A DNA stretch of 64,000 bases. Source: Vibrio zhugei. GTDB lineage: Bacteria; Pseudomonadota; Gammaproteobacteria; Enterobacterales; Vibrionaceae. Where the stretch lies: contig NZ_CP033077.1 of the NCBI RefSeq assembly GCF_003716875.1, forward strand, positions 124,001 through 188,000, read 5' to 3'. The position numbers were made by a program, and so were the translations under genes. Positions 18,536 through 26,941 of this stretch are shown here, piece after piece (within the stretch, counting starts at the first letter, position 1; each line of letters starts with the position of its first letter). The notes beneath the pieces were generated by a model. The model ran no database searches and was not told the origin of the DNA. It was given only the letters and a program-made list of their open reading frames with translations.

Positions 18536-19633
18536 ATGAACAAAAAGACACCACTTTGGGTGGCGATCGCGTTAGGGCTGAGCTCTTCAATGGCGTATGC
18601 AGATTCTGCGTTGAGTGTGAATGTCACTCCGTTGCATGCCTCGTATGGCGAGAACAGTGATGTGAAAGTCAAAGTGACGATCACCAACCAGAGCAGTCAC
18701 AATGTTAAAGTATTAGATTGGTTTTTACTGAAAAATAATAAGCTTAACAGTGATGCGTTCGATGTCAGCGTGAACGGACAGAAGGTCGATTATACTGGTC
18801 CTATCGTCAAACGCCCAAGCCCTACAGACGCGGACTACTTAGCGATTGGAGCAGGACAAACGGTGACTCACACGGTGGATTTATCGGCGTATTACGATAT
18901 GACCACAGCAGGAACCTACAATGTACAGTTTGATGTCAGCGCCTTGAATTTGATCAAACAGCCGTATCAAGCGAAAAGTGCGGCCGCGCAAGGTCCACAG
19001 AGCTTATCTTCTAATGACGTGAATTTTTATGTGGCAGGGATTGACCCAAAGTTCGCGGCACTCGCTGAATCAAAAATAGCGCAAGCCATTCAAGCGAAAA
19101 GTGGTATTGACTATGTCGGAAATTGTTCCAATAGCCAACGAGCATCCATCAGTGGGGCAGTACAAGCGGCGCAGTCTATCTCGTCCAGCGCTTATAACTA
19201 CTTGCTGGATTACTACGACAATGGGAGCGCATCTCGTCGCTATGCTCAATGGTTTGGCACGTACAGTAGCAGCCGTTACGCAACGGTAACTCAGCATTTT
19301 TATCGCATTACTGATGCGCTGGTGAATAAGACCGTGACTGCAGATTGTGGCTGCGATCCTGATTACGCGTCTGCCTTCGCTTATGTGTATCCGAATCAGC
19401 CTTATCATATTCATTTGTGTGGGGCATTTTGGAACGCGCCAACCACAGGCACGGATTCTAAGGCTGGTACATTAGTTCATGAAATGAGTCACTTTACCGT
19501 CAATGGGGGGACGGACGATGTCGCGTATGGTCAATATAACGCACGTCAATTGGCCCGTTCTAACCCAGCGAAGGCCATTACCAATGCCGACTCGCACGAA
19601 TACTTTGCGGAAAATACACCTCGCATCGATTGA
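18536..19633 (+). CDS. Secreted M35 (deuterolysin/aspzincin) metalloprotease
   Basis: The 365-residue preproprotein has a signal peptide of about 22 residues ending AYA, an Ig-like propeptide region (about 25-175) and a C-terminal zinc protease domain. Zinc ligands are HEMSH at 315-319 and the aspartate of GTDDVAYG at 325-332, the aspzincin signature; the ending NADSHEYFAEN is also typical of peptidyl-Lys metalloendopeptidases. The architecture matches the Aeromonas exotoxins AsaP1/EprA1 as I know them, which cleave after their own propeptide. Paired cysteines in the mature part (CGC, LCG) suggest disulphides and extracellular action. It is monocistronic with a long AT-rich upstream region and its own terminator. 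Confidence 0.92.
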   Translation: MNKKTPLWVAIALGLSSSMAYADSALSVNVTPLHASYGENSDVKVKVTITNQSSHNVKVLDWFLLKNNKLNSDAFDVSVNGQKVDYTGPIVKRPSPTDADYLAIGAGQTVTHTVDLSAYYDMTTAGTYNVQFDVSALNLIKQPYQAKSAAAQGPQSLSSNDVNFYVAGIDPKFAALAESKIAQAIQAKSGIDYVGNCSNSQRASISGAVQAAQSISSSAYNYLLDYYDNGSASRRYAQWFGTYSSSRYATVTQHFYRITDALVNKTVTADCGCDPDYASAFAYVYPNQPYHIHLCGAFWNAPTTGTDSKAGTLVHEMSHFTVNGGTDDVAYGQYNARQLARSNPAKAITNADSHEYFAENTPRID

Positions 19634-19656
19634 GGCTCAACGAGAGTAAAGTCTGT

Positions 19657-19689
19657 AAAAGGTAGCGAGCAACGTCGCTGCCTTTTTAT
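19657..19689 (+). terminator. Terminator of the M35 protease gene
   Basis: Stem AAAGGTAGCGA / TCGCTGCCTTT (one mismatch) with a T5 tail, 24 bp past the stop codon. Confidence 0.75.
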
Positions 19690-19829
19690 TCGCTGCATGG
19701 TATTATTGTTAATTGATTCTAAATCGGCTATAAAAAAGCGGCGTATATATAACCACCTGATCTTTAATTGATTATTTACTGTACAAACAGCATGAAATCA
19801 TCAAAAAAGAGTTTTCTTTTTTCTAAAGA

Positions 19830-19942
<113 letters not shown>

Positions 19943-20813
19943 ATCTCTTGTTTATCCATTCTATTTTCCTTTTATATTTCCACACGCACTTAAGCGTGAT
20001 TTCGTACGTCTATACTTTATTCCCCATAATCCTAAGCCCATTACCGCCTTAGGGAGTATGCTCTGCCGCATATATTCCTCACATCTCGTTTTCTCAACAA
20101 CTTTTCTCATCAATTTTTATTTTTGTCAGATTTCGCATAGGAATCCTGCGCCATTTTTGATATAAATTTATACAATCGGTTGTTATTCATGTGCTTTGCT
20201 ACTTGCAACGTATGGCGGTAGCGTGGGACAGGTCTAATTGACTCTCATCTACACTTGAGCGCATACTTTTCTCTCCGCTCTCGTATGTAATCATCGACGA
20301 TTGACCTTTTGCATTTCTTCTAAGGTCACGCATAAATAGACAGGAAGACATCGCGCAGCCCTTGTGAATACATTACTTTAGTTGCACGGTTTGTCATAAA
20401 AATATTAATGAAAGTGATTTAAAATCAATAAGTAATTCGTATCGCAGCGAGAATAACGTGCCTAGGGAAAATGATATAGCGCGTGTGTGCAAATTTGTGT
20501 TGGTTTGAATGGTTTTGCGAGTGTAATGTCGCGCCAACATGAACTCTTTTAGGCTGGTTAAAAAAGGCGACTTCATAAAAATACCAATGCTGTCTAATAT
20601 ACAGTAATTGTAAATTATGCCTGTGGATAGATTAAACAGACAATGTCGGTATTTTGTGATTACGAAAACGTAAAACCCTACTTCTCTCATACTTGGTTGT
20701 TAATTATGAGGGGAAAGTAGTGGAAAAGAAGATAAAATATAGATAGACAATAAAATATAGATGTTGTCTTTCTAATATCTGTTAGATTTGTTATCAGGAG
20801 TAGAGAGTAGGTA
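19943..20813. other. 870-bp AT-rich region with only an integron-integrase scar
   Basis: No intact gene is visible between tRNA-Gly copy 1 and the next coding sequence. The only recognisable content is the intI remnant at 20440-20576. The rest is AT-rich with scattered stops on all frames, and looks like decayed coding DNA. No attC-type sites were recognised. Confidence 0.6.
20440..20576 (-). pseudogene. Remnant of Vibrio-type integron integrase (IntI) N-terminus
   Basis: On the minus strand from ATG 20576 the frame reads MKSPFLTSLKEFM, then ARHYTRKTIQ, closely matching the start of the Vibrio chromosomal integrase IntIA (MKSQFLLSVREFM ... YYAKKTIE, from memory). After KTIQ the similarity moves to another frame, where HTRYIIFPRH matches the integrase segment ITRYIHF. 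Both lie before the catalytic domain, which is missing. IntI is a tyrosine recombinase that inserts gene cassettes at attI; this copy cannot be functional. The 98-codon open frame that spans it (20394-20690) is not a real gene. Confidence 0.72.
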
Positions 20814-21353
20814 ATGGATGATCGAGAAAAACAAATTTATGAAATGGTGAGGCGAAATAAACGCCGCGAAAAAATTAGAAATTTCATACACAAGTCTAAG
20901 TTGATATGGGTTTTAGATCCGTACCCTTACGAGACACATAAAATAATGCCTCGCACAGTTGTGGAAAACTATAAGCGGGAAAAGATAAGGCAAGCCTATT
21001 CTTGGCATTACATTTCTCGGCTCCAGAACGAAAAAGCTTATAAAGCAGGGCTTGCTGGTATCGTAACGGCTCCAATTCTAGCTAGCTTAGCGATAAGCAA
21101 GCCTCTATTTTTTAATTTTAACTTCCCTATACAAATGGCGTTCATATTCCTTTCTGGCATGCTCTTTGTACTTGCTGGTGTTATCTATAGTAAAAGGGCT
21201 CCCTATTTTGTAAAAGCATTCATGGAGGGAGAAGAAAACAAGAAATATAGAGCTGCTCCAATCAGAGAAATTCACTCATCAATATTCTACGAATTTCTCA
21301 AACTAGGAAGAACATACGAAATAACACCTCAAAATATACATGAATTAAAAAAT
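20814..21353 (+). CDS. Hypothetical membrane protein, 3' end interrupted by IS30 copy 2
   Basis: Not recognised. About 180 codons are native before the IS30 end begins at 21354; the frame then runs into the IS and stops at 21368, adding a short IS-coded tail. The protein is rich in Lys/Arg in its first 70 residues (RRNKRREKIR), has two hydrophobic segments at about 80-100 and 106-126 separated by NFNFP, and a cytosolic-looking C-terminal part. A WHYIS...PYPYETHK region resembles nothing I can name. GGAG lies about 20 bp upstream of the ATG and GAGAGTAG nearer. The right flank of the IS suggests that only up to about 14 native codons were cut off. Confidence 0.55.
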
Positions 21354-22442
21354 CCCGATTTCAGATAATAAGTGCGACATTCATGGAAATATGTAGAAGA
21401 GGAAGCCAACTGCTGAAAGTGGTACGCTCTTCTCGCCAAAGAAACAAGCAGTACTACCATGAATTATCAACAGTTGACCGAAGGCAGAAGATACCAGATT
21501 TCTGCTCTTTTGGAACGGGGAATTTCGGTTCCTGAAATAGCTAAAACAGTTCAGTGCCACCGCTCGACGGTATACCGTGAGCTTAAACGCGGTCGGAAGG
21601 GAGAGCATTATTGCCCTAACGAAGCCCAGATGTCGTCTACCAAAAAGCGCAAAACAGCACGTAAATACCGAATACCAAAGGAACGTGTCGATTTTATCCG
21701 CCTTCTTTTAGAAACAGATTGGAGTCCAGAGCAGATTTCTAATGTATTAACGAAAATTGGTGCATCTGTCAGTCATGAGTGGATCTATCGCTTTGTTGCT
21801 CAAGATAAACGCTTGGGCGGTAAGTTATATCGTCACTTGAGACAAGGTCATAAGCGGTATCGCCGAGGTAAACAAGAGAAAGCTCCAGCGATAAAAAATG
21901 CCGTTTCGATTGATGATAGACCAAGCATCGTTGACAGTAAGGAGCGGTTTGGTGACTGGGAAATCGACACTGTGCTAGGTAAGCATGGTACAGGTGCAAT
22001 GGTGACTATTTTAGAGCGTAAGACTCGATTTTACGTGGTAAAGAAAGTGCCATCTAAGTCAGCGGATGATGTCACCAAAGCGACAATAGAGCTACTGAAG
22101 CCCTATAAGAAACATGTCCATACCATTACGGCAGATAACGGGCGAGAGTTTGCAGGTCATGAAACCATCGCAAAAGAATTAAAGGCTGATGTGTACTTTG
22201 CTCATCCGTACAGTTCTTGGGAGCGTGGTGCTAATGAGAATGCGAACGGTCTTTTAAGGCAATATGTGAAGAAAGGAACCGATCTAACGACAGTGACGGA
22301 CATCGATATAGAGTTCGCTTTATCGCGGATAAATTACCGTCCGAGAAAGTGTTTAGGCTTCAAGCAGGCAGCCATTATATTTGAGGAGATGGCTTTAGCT
22401 TCTTGATATTGGAGAGTGTCGCACTTCGCAGTTGAATTCGGG
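21354..22442 (+). mobile_element. IS30-family insertion sequence, copy 2
   Basis: 1089 bp, same ends and inverted repeats as copy 1; carries G at the position that differs in copy 1 (Ala148 in the transposase). The flanks (AAT on the left, TAT on the right) share no 2-3 bp target duplication, unlike copy 3. It interrupts the 3' end of the hypothetical gene at 20814. Confidence 0.95.
21459..22406 (+). CDS. IS30-family transposase (copy 2)
   Basis: Intact 315-residue DDE transposase identical in sequence to that of copy 3 as far as read, and to copy 1 except Ala148 for Thr. All catalytic residues (Asp170, Asp226, Glu260) are kept, so it can serve in trans for the other copies. Confidence 0.95.
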   Translation: MNYQQLTEGRRYQISALLERGISVPEIAKTVQCHRSTVYRELKRGRKGEHYCPNEAQMSSTKKRKTARKYRIPKERVDFIRLLLETDWSPEQISNVLTKIGASVSHEWIYRFVAQDKRLGGKLYRHLRQGHKRYRRGKQEKAPAIKNAVSIDDRPSIVDSKERFGDWEIDTVLGKHGTGAMVTILERKTRFYVVKKVPSKSADDVTKATIELLKPYKKHVHTITADNGREFAGHETIAKELKADVYFAHPYSSWERGANENANGLLRQYVKKGTDLTTVTDIDIEFALSRINYRPRKCLGFKQAAIIFEEMALAS

Positions 22443-22756
22443 TATTTATAACAGGACTTTTCGTGCCGGAAAAGACTATTAGCTAAACAGTACAAAGCGA
22501 CATTCTTAAAGCGCTTCTTTGCGTACTTAACGATTGATACTGTGGTTATTCTTAATATTTTAATAAATATCAGTTAGTTATTTTGATTTTTATCTCCCTA
22601 TTATTCAGATGAGATGTTTCAATTCAGTCTGAACGTGGTGTTTTTGGAAAAATAGGCAAGGAATAAAAATGATTGGGCTAACGGAAAGAGGAGCGACGCG
22701 TTAGATTGATAGTGATGGAATTTTAGAGATGAATTCACATAACTATCGGAGTATGT
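22443..22756. other. Intergenic DNA right of IS30 copy 2
   Basis: 314 bp, AT-rich, no gene seen. If one base is taken as target duplication, the first 14 codons may be the severed end of the gene at 20814. A GTTAGAT sequence at about 22701 resembles an integron core site in isolation, but no partner repeat is at attC distance. Confidence 0.5.
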
Positions 22757-23401
22757 ATGCGAGAACAATTTAATCAAACTGAAAAGGCGATCATCCCAAT
22801 TGCCGCTTTTGCAGCAAGCGGCGATATTGAGAATCTAAAAATGAGATTGAACAATGGACTGGATTTGGGATTAACAGTGAATGAAATTAAGTCGGTGCTT
22901 GTACAGATGTACGCGTACTGCGGTTTTCCAAGAAGTTTAAACGCACTGAACACATTGATGACTGTCGTCGCAGAACGTAAAGCACAAGGCATTAATGATG
23001 TGCAAGGCAATGCATCGACGGTCAGTCCTGTTGTTGAAAAAAGCGTAAGCGTTGGTACAAAAAACCAAACCAAACTTGTTGGCGAAGTGGTTACAGGCCC
23101 ATTGTACGAATTTGCTCCGGCTATTGATGCCTATCTTAAAGCTCACCTCTTTTGTGACATCTTTGAGGATGATGTTCTTAGTTGGAAGCAACGCGAACTT
23201 GCGACTCTGTCGGCCTTATCGACGATGCAAGGCGTCAATAGCCAATTGCATATGCATTATTTTATTAGTTTAAATAATGGCATGACGGCTGATCTGCTGT
23301 CTGAATTTATTACTATTGTGCAAGACTGCTGTGGTAGTGAGATTGCCAATAATGCGAATGATGTATTACAAAACGTGTTGAACACGATTGAGGAGCACTA
23401 A
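22757..23401 (+). CDS. Carboxymuconolactone decarboxylase/AhpD-like protein
   Basis: The 214 residues contain two AhpD-type helical repeats: an N-terminal one with YAYCGFPRSLNAL near residue 53 and a C-terminal one (KQRELATLSALSTMQG near 137, then HMHYFISLNNGM). This family includes 4-carboxymuconolactone decarboxylase and AhpD peroxidase partners, which use a CxxC; here the first repeat has only one Cys and the second none in that place, so a thiol redox role is doubtful. CGGAG lies 6 nt upstream of the ATG. It is upstream of an esterase gene on the same strand but 255 bp apart, so probably a separate unit. Confidence 0.8.
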   Translation: MREQFNQTEKAIIPIAAFAASGDIENLKMRLNNGLDLGLTVNEIKSVLVQMYAYCGFPRSLNALNTLMTVVAERKAQGINDVQGNASTVSPVVEKSVSVGTKNQTKLVGEVVTGPLYEFAPAIDAYLKAHLFCDIFEDDVLSWKQRELATLSALSTMQGVNSQLHMHYFISLNNGMTADLLSEFITIVQDCCGSEIANNANDVLQNVLNTIEEH

Positions 23402-23656
23402 GTTTTCATCACGCCATCACACCATAGAACTAGCTTGTTGACCTTATAGTGAGAATACATCGAACGGTCTCAGTATTGGAGTTCAGTTATCGAGCAGGAT
23501 CGTTTCTGCGACTCATCAGAGAGCGATGACGCGCCAAGGGCGTGATGATTGATGCACTATTACGGTTGATGTCTCTCTCATATTGATACTGTGTTTATAT
23601 ACAGTTTTGGCTGTAAGGTGTAGGATCGCCGGATGGTATCTATAGAGAGTAGAGCA

Positions 23657-24586
23657 ATGAATCATCATCTTGAAGCGGGTATTAGAGATCTCGTGAACGA
23701 GTTCCAAGCGAGTGGCCGACCATGCCCAGCAAAACAATCTATTGCGGATCGCCGTGCTGGTTATGTGGGTAGTGTTGTTTTGGCTGGTCAGAGCCCCACC
23801 GTTGCCAGCGAATTTACCGATGTATTACATGGTATTCCGGTGAAAGTGTATAAGCCGACTCATGAAGAAGCGTTACCGATCACTGTCTATTTTCATGGTG
23901 GTTGCTTTGTTAGTGGAGGTTTTGACACTCACGATGTTCAACTAAGACAAATGGCACTTCAGTCTCACTCAATCGTTATTTGCATACAATACCGACTTGC
24001 GCCAGAGCATTGTTATCCAGCAGCACATGATGACGTTTATCAAGCGGTGTTGGGAATTAAAGAGTATGGCGGCAACTATGGCGGCGATTCCGAGCGATTA
24101 GTGTTTGTCGGTGACAGTGCTGGTGGGCAATTAGCGTTGGCTACGACATTGAGGCTCAAAAAGTCACAGCAGTGGCTGCCATGTCGGCAAATTCTTATCT
24201 ATCCAATGTTAGATCCTTACGGTCAATCACAGAGCTACGTTGATTATGGTTCTGATTATGTGATTACCGCTGATATGCTGCTGTCTGGCTTCGATTTATA
24301 TACAAACAGTGATGCGAAGGTGCTAGCACACCCCGAATTGAACTTATTGAAGTGTGATTTTAAAGGGCTACCAACAACCACGATTATCACCGCAGAATTT
24401 GACCCATTACGTGATGAAGGCGAGAAACTCTACCAATTAATGACTTCTCAAGGTGTGCAAGCGAATTGCCAACGTTTCTTAGGGGTTATTCATGGTTTTT
24501 TCCAGTTAGCGGGGGTTAGCGAGGCCGCTAAGCAATGTATGGCATTGGTATCCAGTCAAATCCATTCGGTGCGCAGAATACGTTAA
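23657..24586 (+). CDS. Alpha/beta hydrolase (HSL/acetyl-esterase family)
   Basis: This lipase/esterase-type hydrolase of the hormone-sensitive-lipase family has the oxyanion motif HGGCF near residue 80, the nucleophile GDSAGGQLA near 152, an aspartate in TAEFDPLRDEGE and a histidine in VIHGFFQ, completing the Ser-Asp-His triad. The start at ATG 23657 (309 residues) is preferred to ATG 23633 because a purine-rich GAGAGTAGAG precedes it. No signal peptide is visible, so it acts in the cytoplasm on short acyl esters; the natural substrate is unknown. Confidence 0.85.
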   Translation: MNHHLEAGIRDLVNEFQASGRPCPAKQSIADRRAGYVGSVVLAGQSPTVASEFTDVLHGIPVKVYKPTHEEALPITVYFHGGCFVSGGFDTHDVQLRQMALQSHSIVICIQYRLAPEHCYPAAHDDVYQAVLGIKEYGGNYGGDSERLVFVGDSAGGQLALATTLRLKKSQQWLPCRQILIYPMLDPYGQSQSYVDYGSDYVITADMLLSGFDLYTNSDAKVLAHPELNLLKCDFKGLPTTTIITAEFDPLRDEGEKLYQLMTSQGVQANCQRFLGVIHGFFQLAGVSEAAKQCMALVSSQIHSVRRIR

Positions 24587-24760
24587 ATTTTTTATATGTG
24601 CGCGGTTGATGTCTGATTTTATTAGCTATAGCACAGTCAGTTTCTCTCGATTTTTCTATGATTCAGATACTTAGATGACAGGGCGAGTTTATGTCACATT
24701 GAGGAAAGAGGGGTGTGGCGCATAGACTGCCTAAGTTGCATACGAATGGGATGGAGATAG

Positions 24761-25447
24761 ATGGAAAAATTAGCGGAAGAGATATGGATAGGTAATGGTA
24801 AACCGGTTCAGTTTTTAGGGCTGCCTTTTTCTACTCGGATGACGGTAGTGCGCTTAGCTGGTGGCGAGCTTTGGGCGCATAGCCCAATTCAGTTATCGCA
24901 ATCTATGATCACACAGCTTGATGACCTCGGTGAGGTAAAATATTTGATTGCTCCTAACCACCTGCATCATTTGTTCTTGGCTGAATGGATGGCCGCGTAT
25001 CCAAGCGCGCAAGTGTATGGCACGACAGAAGTGATCAAAAAACGGCGTGATCTGTCGTTTACTGACTCTTTGAATCACCCTCAAGATTGGCCATGGCGCC
25101 GAGAGATTAAACAAGAGCTATTTTCAGGCTCGCCATTAATGCAGGAATGTGTCTTTTTTCATCAGCGTTCACGGACGCTGATTGTGACGGATTTAGTTGA
25201 GAACTTTTCCGGCCAAGACTTTAACTATTGGCAGAAATTCATCGCGAAAGGGGTGGGTATTCTTGCTCCCAATGGAAAAATGCCGATTGATTGGCGCATG
25301 AGTTTTATGTTTGGTAAAGCGCAAGCAAGAGAACATCTTGCACGGATGTTGGCTTGGGAAGCTGAAATCTTGGTCATGTCGCATGGTGAAATCGTCACAG
25401 AGCGCACTGACACATTTTTAGAACGCGCCTTTCATTGGTTGTTATGA
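24761..25447 (+). CDS. DUF4336 protein (metallo-beta-lactamase-fold-like)
   Basis: The 228 residues match the DUF4336 pattern: IWIGNGKPVQFLGLPFSTRMTVVRL at the start, APNHLHHLF near 66, DLVENF near 147 and a late MSHGEIV near 206. The family has a metallo-beta-lactamase-like layout with reduced metal motifs, as in THxHxDH replaced here by NHLHH. No function has been set. It is followed after 36 bp by a nucleotidyltransferase-like gene with a strong Shine-Dalgarno, so the two may be co-transcribed. Confidence 0.75.
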   Translation: MEKLAEEIWIGNGKPVQFLGLPFSTRMTVVRLAGGELWAHSPIQLSQSMITQLDDLGEVKYLIAPNHLHHLFLAEWMAAYPSAQVYGTTEVIKKRRDLSFTDSLNHPQDWPWRREIKQELFSGSPLMQECVFFHQRSRTLIVTDLVENFSGQDFNYWQKFIAKGVGILAPNGKMPIDWRMSFMFGKAQAREHLARMLAWEAEILVMSHGEIVTERTDTFLERAFHWLL

Positions 25448-25483
25448 CCATTTTTATCACATAACCGATGTAGGAGGATATCA

Positions 25484-26020
25484 TTGGAGACGATCATCGA
25501 TTTAATCAAACGTGATCCTATCAGAGTGACCGCATTGAACTGTGTCTGGCAATTGAAGTTGCCGCAATGCTATATCGCGGCTGGGTTTGTCCGCAATCTT
25601 GTTTGGGATGCATTACATCAGGTTGAGGTTGCAACGCCATTAAATGATGTCGACGTGATCTATTTTGATCCTGATGAAGTTAGTCCTAAAGCATATCTGC
25701 AATATGAAGCGCAGTTGCGTCAATGTTTACCTCAGCTTAATTGGCAAGTGCGAAATCAGGCAATAATGCATACGCGTAATGGTGATGCGCCTTATCAAAG
25801 CGCTATTGATGCGATGCGTTATTGGCCTGAAAAAGAAACGGCGGTAGCGGTTCGTCAAGTGGGTGATAGTGAGTATGAGTGTGTGGCCGCTTTTGGGGTT
25901 CAATCTTTATTGAACTATTGTGTCACACATAACCCTAAGCGTTCACGGGATATATTTGAACATCGTGTCAATGCGAAACAATGGCTGAGCAAGTGGCCAC
26001 GTTTGAGAGTTGTCTTATAG
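25484..26020 (+). CDS. Nucleotidyltransferase-family protein (COG3575 type), TTG start
   Basis: The 178-residue protein has a Pol-beta-like nucleotidyltransferase fold: AAGFVRNLVWD near residue 31 for the helical turn and NDVDVIYFD near 53 for the catalytic aspartate pair, then a family-specific FGVQSLLNYCVTHNPKRSRDIFEHR end. The start is TTG at 25484 because AGGAGG lies 6 nt upstream and no in-frame ATG/GTG is nearer. The substrate of this widespread family is unknown. Genes of this type are frequent in accessory and integron-borne regions. Confidence 0.8.
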   Translation: METIIDLIKRDPIRVTALNCVWQLKLPQCYIAAGFVRNLVWDALHQVEVATPLNDVDVIYFDPDEVSPKAYLQYEAQLRQCLPQLNWQVRNQAIMHTRNGDAPYQSAIDAMRYWPEKETAVAVRQVGDSEYECVAAFGVQSLLNYCVTHNPKRSRDIFEHRVNAKQWLSKWPRLRVVL

Positions 26021-26042
26021 ATCTTCAGGAGCACTGAAGATC
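26020..26042 (+). terminator. Weak hairpin after the nucleotidyltransferase gene
   Basis: A perfect 9-bp stem GATCTTCAG / CTGAAGATC with a five-base loop starts at the last base of the stop codon. There is no clear T-tract, so termination is uncertain. Confidence 0.4.
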
Positions 26043-26162
26043 ATTTGGCCTTGCAAACACCCAGTTCATCCATTAATGCAGTGCCGACAGGGCTAATTGC
26101 AGCAAGTTATTCATTGATAGATATTGTATTTTACGGATTTCAATTATAAGGGAGAGATAACT

Positions 26163-26384
26163 ATGGAAAAGGTTTATTGGCACAAAAATCAAATTGATGA
26201 TCATACAATGATTACCGATAGTTATAAAACAACCCAGAATGTGCGTCGCTATTTCAAATCCAAATTCGGTGATGATTTTAAATTTGATCGCCAATTCATG
26301 CAGTGGATGCAAAATGCGACCGGGTTAACCATGGCCGATGCATGTCGAGAATGGTCCAGCCGTTCCAGTAAAACACAGAAGTAG
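26163..26384 (+). CDS. DUF6434 small protein
   Basis: The 73-residue protein begins at ATG 26163 (GGGAGAG 6-9 nt upstream). Its text (YWHKNQIDDHTMITDSYKTTQNVRRYF in two parts, then FMQWMQNATG) matches the DUF6434 module that is elsewhere attached to SAP DNA-binding domains; here it stands alone. Function unknown. The next gene begins 8 bp after its stop, so both are likely one transcript. Confidence 0.65.
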   Translation: MEKVYWHKNQIDDHTMITDSYKTTQNVRRYFKSKFGDDFKFDRQFMQWMQNATGLTMADACREWSSRSSKTQK

Positions 26385-26392
26385 CGATATTT

Positions 26393-26878
26393 ATGATGAT
26401 ACAGGAGTTAACAAAGCAACAGTCACTGGATTTGGTGCCCATATTTTCGGAAATGGAAAACTATTATTTTGGTGCCAATGCCGCCACCAAGGAAGAGATC
26501 GCGACCTATCTACTCAACGGTGTTTTCTCCGATTACTCAGGTGTCCACGTCGTCGCTTATTATGATGAATCTGAGGTTGTTGGTTTCACGACATTTAGTA
26601 TTTTGTTCCCAGCGCCTAATTTATCGGGTCAATTGTTCATGAAGGATTTATTTGTTTCGGCTGATGCTAGAGGGGAAAAGGTCGGTCAACAATTGATGCG
26701 TTATTTAGCTCAGCTTGCCATTGAGCATGGGGTACGCCGCTTTGATTGGACGGCTGAATCCACCAATCCGAAGGCGGGACAATTTTATCACGCCATCGGG
26801 GCACAACTGATTCAAGAAAAGCAATACTATCGTTTTGAAGGTGATGAGCTGCGACGTTTCGCTGAACATCAGCCATAG
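26393..26878 (+). CDS. GNAT-family N-acetyltransferase
   Basis: The 161 residues have the GNAT fold, with the acetyl-CoA loop seen as DARGEKVGQQLM near residue 90 (R/QxxGxG/A pattern) preceded by the beta-bulge strand MKDLFVSADA, and a C-terminal NPKAGQFYHAIGA motif common in this superfamily. The acceptor cannot be named. It sits 8 bp after the DUF6434 gene and converges with bioB. Confidence 0.85.
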   Translation: MMIQELTKQQSLDLVPIFSEMENYYFGANAATKEEIATYLLNGVFSDYSGVHVVAYYDESEVVGFTTFSILFPAPNLSGQLFMKDLFVSADARGEKVGQQLMRYLAQLAIEHGVRRFDWTAESTNPKAGQFYHAIGAQLIQEKQYYRFEGDELRRFAEHQP

Positions 26879-26941
26879 ATATCTGAATCAGTGGTGAGTG
26901 TTAACACATGATACTCGTGTTCACTTCAAGTGTGCATGAGT

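Noticed and set aside
20340..20375. Second integrase piece on the minus strand reading YSQGLR, similar to the IntI YGSGLRLME motif
   Set aside because: Only six residues match and neighbouring expected blocks are absent or in the wrong order; could be chance.
20394..20690. 98-codon minus-strand frame as a real gene
   Set aside because: Only the part from 20576 matches anything (IntI N-terminus), and the match leaves the frame; upstream codons have no ribosome site.
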